NCBI GenBank assembly: GCA_012841565.1
Contig: DUUM01000362.1
Location: 1-20,200, forward strand
Reading direction: 5' to 3'
DNA length: 20,200 nt
Source: Candidatus Epulonipiscium sp.
GTDB taxonomy: Bacteria > Bacillota_A > Clostridia > Lachnospirales > Cellulosilyticaceae
Shown: piece by piece, positions 14,774 to 20,200 of the stretch
Layout: every line of letters begins with the position of its first letter
How positions within the stretch are numbered: the first letter of the stretch is position 1
Program-made: the position numbers and the translations under genes
The notes under the pieces: generated by a model
Told to the model about the DNA's origin: nothing
The model's database searches: none
The model's input: only the letters and a program-made list of their open reading frames with translations

Positions 14774-15730
14774 ATGATTAAAATTATGGCTGACTCAACT
14801 TGCGATTTGCCAGAAGATATTGTTAAAAAATATAATATTGGAATAGCCCCCCTAACCATTACCATAGAGGGGAAAGAATATCGTGATCGAATAGACCTTA
14901 CACCAGATGAGTTTTATCATATACTTCAAACCTTGGAAGAAAGTCCAACCACGTCAATGCCAAGCCCGTCAGAATATTTACAAATAATAAATGGCGCAAT
15001 AGAAGAAGGGCATACGCAGATATTATGTATTTGTATGTCTAGTGGTACCAGTGGATCTTATCAATCAGCAGCACTGGCAAAAGAATATTTCTATGAAAAA
15101 TTCCCGGATTCTAAAATAGAAATTCATGTGGTGGATTCGAAATGTATGAGCCATGGAAGCGGGTACTTAATTTTAAAAGCTGCAATGCTAAGAGATGAAG
15201 GATTTACTTTTAAAGATCTAGTAGCGTTTACCGAAGTTTATAAGAAAAACATTAAACACTTCCTTAGTGTAGACGATTTAGATAACTTAATTAGAAGTGG
15301 AAGACTGACCAATGCAAGTGCATTTATTGGCAAAATATTAAAAATTAAGCCTATTATGTCGATGCGAAAGGGAAAAGGAGCTATTGTAGCCAAAGAACGA
15401 GGAAGTAAAAAGGTGTTAAACCATTATGTAAAAGAATTTAATATAAGAAATGATGAAGAGATTACAGATTTTATAATTATAGGCTATACATCAAATAGGG
15501 CTATTGCAGAGATATTAAAGCAAAAGATTTCCCAGGAAACAAATTTTAAAGGGGAAATATATATTATGCAAATGGGTATGGCAGTAGGAACCCATGTTGG
15601 AAGTGGGGGCGTTTCTATGTATTTTGTCGAAAAAGGACATAGGAAAGATGGCTTGTTGGTTAATGAGTTAAATGCTTTAATAGAGAAGAAAAATGAAATG
15701 GTGGAAAAACTAAAAAACAGAAATAAGTAA
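14774..15730 (+). CDS. DegV family fatty-acid-binding protein
   Basis: DegV proteins bind a single fatty acid; FakB members present it to the FakA kinase for phosphorylation and entry into phospholipid synthesis. The 318-residue product has the family blocks: MADSTCDLPED at the N-terminus, TTSMPSPSEY (59-68), CMSSGTSGSYQSA (87-99), VVDSKCMSHGSG and GTHVGSGGVSMYF. The open frame could begin with a TTG at 14768, but AAGGAG (14761-14766) is only one base from that codon. It is 7 bases from the ATG at 14774, which I take as the start. No fakA (DAK2-domain kinase) gene is in the window. It is the last gene of the ABC exporter/Crp unit and ends at a strong terminator. Confidence 0.93.
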   Translation: MIKIMADSTCDLPEDIVKKYNIGIAPLTITIEGKEYRDRIDLTPDEFYHILQTLEESPTTSMPSPSEYLQIINGAIEEGHTQILCICMSSGTSGSYQSAALAKEYFYEKFPDSKIEIHVVDSKCMSHGSGYLILKAAMLRDEGFTFKDLVAFTEVYKKNIKHFLSVDDLDNLIRSGRLTNASAFIGKILKIKPIMSMRKGKGAIVAKERGSKKVLNHYVKEFNIRNDEEITDFIIIGYTSNRAIAEILKQKISQETNFKGEIYIMQMGMAVGTHVGSGGVSMYFVEKGHRKDGLLVNELNALIEKKNEMVEKLKNRNK

Positions 15731-15742
15731 TATTGTAAATTT

Positions 15743-15784
15743 AAAACAGCAGGATCCTAATTAAGCCAGGAACCTGCTGTTTTT
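15743..15784. terminator. Terminator between degV and the convergent phosphofructokinase gene
   Basis: AAAACAGCAGG (15743-15753) pairs with CCTGCTGTTTT (15773-15783). After one mismatch, TCCT (15755-15758) pairs with AGGA (15768-15771). A T5 run ends the plus strand; A4 on the left gives a weaker T-run on the minus strand, so it may also serve the pfk gene that ends at 15801. Confidence 0.8.
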
Positions 15785-15800
15785 ATATAGAAAATATTAA

Positions 15801-17015
15801 TTATCGATTGAGTAATTTTTCCGCCATAGGTGCTCTTAGCATACTAGCTGATGGCATATAGTCACCTAAAAGAGGTGTTAAATAATATTTAAAAGCATCG
15901 GTTACGTGATTACCTTTGAGGTTAATAAAATCATCAGGCATTAGCTTGGTTTTTGCAGCAATTTTATCTAAAGCGGTTAGCTGATAATCTACAGAGTAAT
16001 AACCAGTTCTATGAATGGTAATGGATCCATCTACATTATGCCAAAGAGCAAACTGAGCGGCTTTTTCGCCTACTTCCCTAGCTTCTTGTTGATCTACATT
16101 AGATACGCATCCCATAAAAGCTCGTTGTAAGTAGCCAAAAGTATCAGAGCGGACTCTTTCAATTTGTAGTTTTTCTTTTATTTGTGCTGTTAGAATATCA
16201 CCTAAAGCGCCCGTGCCGGACAACTCTACATTTCCGTGGGCATCTTGGCCACAACTTTCGAACTTAGTAATAATAGGGACGCCGTGCTCATCTTGGATTC
16301 CTTCAGAAACAGCAACGATACATCTACCATATTTAGCGTAAACTTCCTTAACATCCATTATAAAATCATCCATAATAAAAGGTCTTTCAGGCAGATAGAC
16401 AAGGTGAGGGCCATCATCGGGATATTTTTGTGCAATAGCAGAGGCGGCGGCTAAAAATCCAGCATGACGTCCCATAACAACGCCAATATGTACCCCTGGC
16501 AAGGCTCTATTATCGAGATTGATACCTATAAAAGCCTGAGCCACAAATTTAGCGGCAGATCCATATCCGGGGGTATGATCATTGATTAAAAGATCATTAT
16601 CAATGGTTTTGGGAATATGAATAGCTCTAAAATCATATTTTTCAAGCTTGGCTTGTTCATTAACGATTCTTACAGTATCTGCAGAGTCGTTGCCACCAAT
16701 ATAAAAAAAGTATCTAACATCATGCGCCTTAAAGACACGAAATATTTCATGGCAATATGCTTGATCTGGTTTATCTCTGGTTGAAAAAAGGGCAGATGAC
16801 GGTGTTATAGCAACTTGTTCAAGATTATGAGTGGTTTCTTGTGTTAAATCAAGAAAATTCTCATTGATAATACCGTTAACCCCGCCTATTGCACCATACA
16901 CTTTTGAAATTTGTGGGAACTTTCTTGATTCAAGAGCAGCTCCTACTAGAGACTGGTTAATGACTGCTGTAGGCCCCCCGCCCTGTGCTATTACTACTTT
17001 TCCTTTTAGTTTCAT
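15801..17015 (-). CDS. pfp: 6-phosphofructokinase, probably pyrophosphate-dependent
   Basis: The 404-residue enzyme phosphorylates fructose 6-phosphate to the 1,6-bisphosphate, the step before the aldolase at 8636-9583. The PFK family blocks are present: GGGPTAVIN (12-20), YIGGND (105-110), PKTIDND (135-141), TPGYGSAAKF and MGRHAGFLAA, then EGIQD. Two residues tell the phosphoryl donor apart: ATP enzymes have glycine where this protein has D110 (GGND-S) and glycine where it has K136 (PKTIDND). Both point to pyrophosphate as donor, which makes the step reversible. The length, about 400, also fits PPi-type bacterial enzymes rather than the 320-residue ATP type. GAGGGG is 9 bases before the ATG, and a clear promoter lies upstream. 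The gene is monocistronic. Confidence 0.92.
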   Translation of the reverse strand: MKLKGKVVIAQGGGPTAVINQSLVGAALESRKFPQISKVYGAIGGVNGIINENFLDLTQETTHNLEQVAITPSSALFSTRDKPDQAYCHEIFRVFKAHDVRYFFYIGGNDSADTVRIVNEQAKLEKYDFRAIHIPKTIDNDLLINDHTPGYGSAAKFVAQAFIGINLDNRALPGVHIGVVMGRHAGFLAAASAIAQKYPDDGPHLVYLPERPFIMDDFIMDVKEVYAKYGRCIVAVSEGIQDEHGVPIITKFESCGQDAHGNVELSGTGALGDILTAQIKEKLQIERVRSDTFGYLQRAFMGCVSNVDQQEAREVGEKAAQFALWHNVDGSITIHRTGYYSVDYQLTALDKIAAKTKLMPDDFINLKGNHVTDAFKYYLTPLLGDYMPSASMLRAPMAEKLLNR

Positions 17016-17072
17016 TTATTATTTCCCCTCTCGATTATATATATAAGATTCGAATAACAATGTACAATTAAC

Positions 17073-17101
17073 ATTATACCATATAAAGTAAGAAAGGTAA
17101 A
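17073..17101 (-). promoter_or_regulatory. Promoter of the phosphofructokinase gene
   Basis: Minus strand: TTTACC (17096-17101), a 17-base spacer and a perfect TATAAT (17073-17078) preceded by TGG as an extended -10. The leader is about 50 nt to the ATG at 17015. Confidence 0.7.
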
Positions 17102-17204
17102 AAGTCCTTTGAGCATGGTTAATAAACTGCCAAAATACGTGCAATAGGGACAAATTTGTGATACAATTATCAAGGTACATAAAATAATGAAGGGGGGAAT
17201 TAAT

Positions 17205-17543
17205 ATGATTGAAAAAAGAAGTGTAGGTTTATCATTGCTGTTTGCAATTCTAACGTGCGGACTTTATACTATTTACTGGTTCATAAAAATTACGGATGAA
17301 GCCAATGCACTTAGTGGTGAGGAAGGAACATCCGGGGGGGTGTCTTTTTTATTAGTGCTTGTCACATGTGGTATTTATACTTTATTCTGGAACTATAAAA
17401 TGGGTAAGGCTATACACAAGGCACAATACAAGGCAGGCGTAGCGGCTACAGATAACTCTGTTTTATACTTAGTTCTTTCAATATTTGGATTAGGAATAAT
17501 ACCTTATTGTATTATCCAATCAGATATTAATGCATTGGTTTAA
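17205..17543 (+). CDS. Small membrane protein, DUF4234-like
   Basis: A 112-residue protein of unknown function with three hydrophobic segments. It starts KRSVGLSLLFAILTCGLYTIYWFIK, as DUF4234 proteins do. The block TCGLYTIYW (residues 17-25) recurs as TCGIYTLFW (54-62), and a weaker third copy FGLGIIPYCIIQSDIN ends the protein, so the chain looks built from a repeated helix unit. The frame is open from an ATG at 17187, but the strong AGGGGGG site (17191-17197) lies after that codon and 7 bases before the ATG at 17205, so the later start is used. TACAAT with a TGA extension (17159-17167) may be the -10. The next gene overlaps its end. Confidence 0.82.
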   Translation: MIEKRSVGLSLLFAILTCGLYTIYWFIKITDEANALSGEEGTSGGVSFLLVLVTCGIYTLFWNYKMGKAIHKAQYKAGVAATDNSVLYLVLSIFGLGIIPYCIIQSDINALV

Positions 17544-17967
17544 TAGACATATGTTAAAAAAAAACGAGGCAGTAATACTTGGACTAATGGTTGTGGCTTT
17601 AAGTATATTTGTATATTTTAAAGACCCATTTAATGGGCCCATTTTGCCTTGCATATTTAACAAAATAACAGGATTTTACTGCCCAGGTTGTGGAATGACT
17701 AGGGCAGTAAACTCCTGTTTTAAATTTGACTTTTACCAAGCCCTAAGGTTTAATGCATTACTATTTATAATGCCTATAACCCTGGGCGCTTATTATCTTG
17801 CAAAGCACATGAAAAAGCCTAAAATAGCAACAATAATACTGATTATAATGCTTGCTATAGCTGTTGGATATGGCATTTTAAGAAATATACCTCAGTTTGA
17901 TTTTCTAGCACCTATTTCAAATAAATATCTTAGTTTAGGCCATCTACTAAATAGTATAAAGTCTTAA
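17530..17967 (+). CDS. Small membrane protein, DUF2752-like
   Basis: A protein of up to 145 residues with the DUF2752 signature FYCPGCGMTRA (49-59), an ALRFNALLF segment (71-79), hydrophobic helices at about 15-30, 73-92 and 99-116, and a LRNIP turn (117-121). The function of the family is unknown; the two cysteines C51 and C54 could bind metal or form a disulfide. The first ATG at 17530 overlaps the DUF4234-like gene by 14 bases, and a second ATG (17554) lies 10 bases after its stop. Neither has a Shine-Dalgarno site, so translation probably depends on ribosomes finishing the upstream gene. The 3' end runs 38 bases into the leucyl aminopeptidase gene on the other strand. Confidence 0.82.
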   Translation: MHWFNRHMLKKNEAVILGLMVVALSIFVYFKDPFNGPILPCIFNKITGFYCPGCGMTRAVNSCFKFDFYQALRFNALLFIMPITLGAYYLAKHMKKPKIATIILIIMLAIAVGYGILRNIPQFDFLAPISNKYLSLGHLLNSIKS

Positions 17968-19369
17968 CCAAAACGCCAGTGGCACCTTTAGGTAGATAGC
18001 CACTTGGTTTACCTAGAAATGAAGTGCCTGCAATATCTAGGTGAACCCAAGGCGTATCATTTACAAATTCTTGTAGAAATAATCCAGCAGTTATAGTTCC
18101 GGCACCTCTGCCACCTGTGTTGGTTAAATCCCCAACAGTTCCTTTTATAAGCTCTTTATAATCATCATGAGTAGGAAGTTGCCAAATGTTTTCACCAGCC
18201 AATTTAGAGGCTGCTGTAATTTGGCCCATTAGCTCATCATTATTTGTAATAGCGCCAGTGTAGGTGTGGCCTAAGGCTACTACACAGGCACCCGTAAGGG
18301 TTGCAACGTCTATTACCTTATTTGCTTTTTCTACAGTTGTAGCATACCACAGAGCATCGGCTAGGGTAACTCTACCTTCAGCATCCGTGTTTAATATTTC
18401 AATCGTCTTCCCTGACATAGAACTAATCACATCTCCAGGTTTATAAGCAGCTCCAGAGATCATATTTTCGCAGGCAGCTACAATAGCCACTACATTTTGC
18501 TTAAGGTTGGAGGTAGCAATTGCCTTCATAGCTCCAATAACCGCAGCTGAGCCAGCCATGTCAGACTTCATATCAACCATACTGTCCGTGGGTTTAATAG
18601 AGTACCCACCTGAATCATACGTAAGACCTTTTCCGACAAGAGCAATTTTTTCATCACTATCTGGATTTCCATTCCAAGTCATTACAATAAGTTGTGGCTC
18701 GTGAGCTGACCCTTTTGAAACAGCTAAAAAAGCTTTCATTCCTATTTCAGATACTTCGTCTCTTCCATAAACATCCACTTTAACCCCAAGAGGCTTTAAT
18801 TCATTTTTTGCAGCCATAGCAAGTTTTTTTGGGGTAAGGGTTATAGCAGGCTCATTCACTAAATCCATTGCCAAAAAAACACTATTTATAAGAAGAGTGG
18901 CCTTCTCCATAGCAATAATTGCATCTTCCTTTTGCTCGTCTGATACAACAACATATACGTCTTTAACCGTTGGAACAATCTTTTTTTCAGTTAAATATTT
19001 TTCAAAGCGATACTCTGATCCTAGTAAGCCTTCTGCAGTAGCCTGAACAACTTGGTTAAAACAAAGATCTTTTAACGTTTCTACGGTAATATTGACACTC
19101 TTTACCTTTAATCTCATCAGTTCCTTGCCGAGTTTATAAAAAGCTCTTCTCAGAGAGTCAATTTGAAGATGATCTTCATTTCCAAGACCCAATAAAATAA
19201 CTTTTTTCCCGCTATATGACACATCAGAATAAATATCACCTGATTTGGCTTTAAATAAATCATTTTCCGTAATAAAATGATAGAGATCTGTAGATCCTTT
19301 AATATCTGTAAAGCCCTCGAAAACTGTGATGATTTCAACTAAACCACCAGTACCAATATGAAAATTCAT
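17930..19369 (-). CDS. pepA: Leucyl aminopeptidase (M17 family)
   Basis: A cytosolic two-metal peptidase that removes N-terminal residues from peptides, usually as a hexamer. In the C-terminal catalytic domain the ligands and catalytic residues are seen: VGKGLTYDSGGYSIKP (K247, D252, K259), KSDMAG (D270), and NTDAEGR (D329, E331, R333). The N-terminal 160 residues form the less conserved macro-like domain. The open frame begins at a GTG (19378), but GGAG (19378-19381) overlaps that codon and lies 8 bases before the ATG at 19369, so the ATG is used, giving 479 residues. An extended -10 promoter is upstream. The last 38 bases overlap the 3' end of the DUF2752-like gene; no hairpin terminator is seen between them. 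Confidence 0.95.
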   Translation of the reverse strand: MNFHIGTGGLVEIITVFEGFTDIKGSTDLYHFITENDLFKAKSGDIYSDVSYSGKKVILLGLGNEDHLQIDSLRRAFYKLGKELMRLKVKSVNITVETLKDLCFNQVVQATAEGLLGSEYRFEKYLTEKKIVPTVKDVYVVVSDEQKEDAIIAMEKATLLINSVFLAMDLVNEPAITLTPKKLAMAAKNELKPLGVKVDVYGRDEVSEIGMKAFLAVSKGSAHEPQLIVMTWNGNPDSDEKIALVGKGLTYDSGGYSIKPTDSMVDMKSDMAGSAAVIGAMKAIATSNLKQNVVAIVAACENMISGAAYKPGDVISSMSGKTIEILNTDAEGRVTLADALWYATTVEKANKVIDVATLTGACVVALGHTYTGAITNNDELMGQITAASKLAGENIWQLPTHDDYKELIKGTVGDLTNTGGRGAGTITAGLFLQEFVNDTPWVHLDIAGTSFLGKPSGYLPKGATGVLVKTLYYLVDGLN

Positions 19370-19414
19370 TTCATTCACTCCATTTCGTTTTACCTAATAT
19401 TGTTAACCTATTCT

Positions 19415-19423
19415 ATTATAACA
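19415..19423 (-). promoter_or_regulatory. Extended -10 promoter of the aminopeptidase gene
   Basis: Minus strand TGTTATAAT: TGn (19421-19423) directly before a perfect TATAAT (19415-19420). No good -35 is seen, as is common for extended -10 promoters. Confidence 0.5.
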
Positions 19424-19449
19424 GAAGTTGCTTATAAGAACTAATAAGC

Positions 19450-19510
19450 ATATAATATAAACAACATAATAAAACGACAAGATATAACAAAACAACAATA
19501 TATAATATAA
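19450..19510. repeat. Direct repeat ATATAATATAA, 50 bases apart, upstream of the ferritin-like gene
   Basis: ATATAATATAA occurs at 19450-19460 and 19500-19510. Both copies contain TATAAT and could be -10 boxes; neither has a clear -35. The DNA between is A-rich on the plus strand with few G. The control of the diiron-protein gene is probably here. Confidence 0.4.
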
Positions 19511-19551
19511 GCAATTTTATATGGGATAGATTATGTGGTAGGAGGATTAAT

Positions 19552-20013
19552 ATGTACACGGTGCTAGATTTAATAGAAAAAGTGATCAACATTGAACAAA
19601 AAGGCTATGAAATGTATACATTAATAAGTCTAATGGAAGATATAGATGAAAATATAAAAGTAGTCGCTAGAATATTAGCAAGCGAAGAAAAAAGACATGA
19701 ACAAATATATATAAAACTGAAAGAGGAAGTAGAAGCAGGAGAAGTGCCACCTATCGATTTTAGTACTTATGATAAAGCCTCTAACTTAATTAGTAGTTTT
19801 AGGTACCCTGTTATGGGGCACTTAAAGGATATTGAACAATTGCTTAATATTGCACTTGATTTTGAAGAACAAAGTATTTCTTTAGTGATCAGTATACAAG
19901 GCTTATTAATTAAGGAATACGGAGATTCAGTATCCGTTACTTATGATGCATTAACACAAATCATTGAACAAGAGAAGAAACATATCCAAAATATTGAAAG
20001 ATTCCTACGTTAA
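19552..20013 (+). CDS. Ferritin-like diiron protein (rubrerythrin superfamily, no rubredoxin domain)
   Basis: A 153-residue, almost wholly helical protein. The diiron pattern of rubrerythrin-like bundles is complete: E15 (NIEQKGYE) on helix 1, E46xxH49 (SEEKRHE) on helix 2, E105 or E106 (LDFEEQSI) on helix 3, and E141xxH144 (EQEKKH) on helix 4. No C-terminal CxxC rubredoxin domain is present, so it cannot pass electrons the way classical rubrerythrin does. Peroxide removal or iron handling in an anaerobe is likely but not shown. AGGAGG (19540-19545) is 6 bases before the ATG. The promoter of the next gene lies at its 3' end. Confidence 0.85.
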   Translation: MYTVLDLIEKVINIEQKGYEMYTLISLMEDIDENIKVVARILASEEKRHEQIYIKLKEEVEAGEVPPIDFSTYDKASNLISSFRYPVMGHLKDIEQLLNIALDFEEQSISLVISIQGLLIKEYGDSVSVTYDALTQIIEQEKKHIQNIERFLR

Positions 20014-20023
20014 GTGCTATAAT
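19994..20023 (+). promoter_or_regulatory. Promoter of the cytidylate kinase-like gene
   Basis: TTGAAA (19994-19999), an 18-base spacer and a perfect TATAAT (20018-20023) preceded by TGC as an extended -10. The -35 is inside the last codons of the ferritin-like gene. The predicted start near 20030 falls in a 12-bp perfect palindrome, TAAGTATACTTA (20029-20040). Confidence 0.7.
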
Positions 20024-20056
20024 GTAAGTAAGTATACTTAAGAAGGAGGAAACACC

Positions 20057-20200
20057 ATGGATAACTTAGTTATTACAATTGGGCGTCAGTATGGAAGTGG
20101 GGGTAGGAATATTGGCAAGGCCCTTGCAAAGGCCTTAAATATTCCTTGCTATGATAAAGAATTATTAGCAGAAGTAGCAAAAGAAAGTGGATTTTCAGAA
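20057..20200 (+). CDS. Cytidylate kinase-like family protein (5' part, runs off the window)
   Basis: Only the first 48 residues are present. The start MDNLVITIGRQYGSGGRNIGKALA matches the cytidylate kinase-like family: the Arg-Gln-Tyr-Gly-Ser-Gly-Gly loop replaces a standard Walker A GxxGxGKS, and CYDKELLAEVAKESG follows. These proteins are common in Clostridia and differ from the housekeeping Cmk; their substrate is not settled. AAGGAGG (20043-20049) is 7 bases before the ATG, and it has its own promoter. The frame is open to the end of the window. Confidence 0.88.
   Translation, partial: MDNLVITIGRQYGSGGRNIGKALAKALNIPCYDKELLAEVAKESGFSE

Overview
The window looks like ordinary chromosome from a low-G+C, Gram-positive, obligately fermentative bacterium of the class Clostridia. 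The evidence is AT-rich intergenic DNA, strong Shine-Dalgarno sites before most genes, a short clostridial-type ThiC, a probable pyrophosphate-dependent phosphofructokinase, DegV and a Crp/Fnr protein of clostridial type. The genus cannot be fixed from this sequence. No tRNA, rRNA, CRISPR array, transposase or phage gene was seen.

Layout. 1-299: an unexplained G+C-richer edge, then a strong promoter and a 5'-terminal mRNA stem-loop. 300-1061: secreted CAP-domain protein with a Pro/Lys/Glu repeat stalk. 1107-2723: thiC under a TPP riboswitch with its own leader terminator. 2756-7382 (minus): a four-gene operon with an ABC ATPase, two ABC-2 permeases and a membrane-anchored extracytoplasmic protein of unknown function. 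7458-8566: secreted M14 metallocarboxypeptidase-like protein whose catalytic domain appears to lack its usual N-terminal part. 8636-9583 (minus): class II fructose-bisphosphate aldolase. 9681-10244 (minus): unknown two-helix membrane protein, divergent from uppP (10364-11212) across a control region with a four-times repeated 9-mer. 11205-11570 (minus): VOC-fold protein. 11684-12190: unknown membrane protein with a strong internal start. 12318-15730: operon of a full-length ABC exporter half, a Crp/Fnr regulator and DegV. 15801-17015 (minus): phosphofructokinase, probably PPi type. 17205-17967: paired small membrane proteins (DUF4234-like, DUF2752-like). 17930-19369 (minus): leucyl aminopeptidase. 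19552-20013: stand-alone ferritin-like diiron protein. 20057-end: start of a cytidylate kinase-like protein.

How it works together. The two glycolytic enzymes (aldolase and PPi-PFK) are separate single genes with their own promoters. UppP, the CAP protein, the M14 protein and the ABC systems all act at the cell envelope. Three convergent gene pairs share long two-way hairpin terminators (2684-2723, 8563-8623, 15743-15784). Two other convergent pairs overlap tail to tail with no terminator (8 bp at 11205-11212; 38 bp at 17930-17967).

Nothing here is clearly a new defence or mobile system. The least understood parts are the four-gene ABC operon with its 519-residue partner, the shortened M14 enzyme, the repeat-rich uppP control region, and the DUF4234/DUF2752 pair. 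Several starts were moved from the longest open frame to an internal ATG on ribosome-binding-site evidence; each entry says so.
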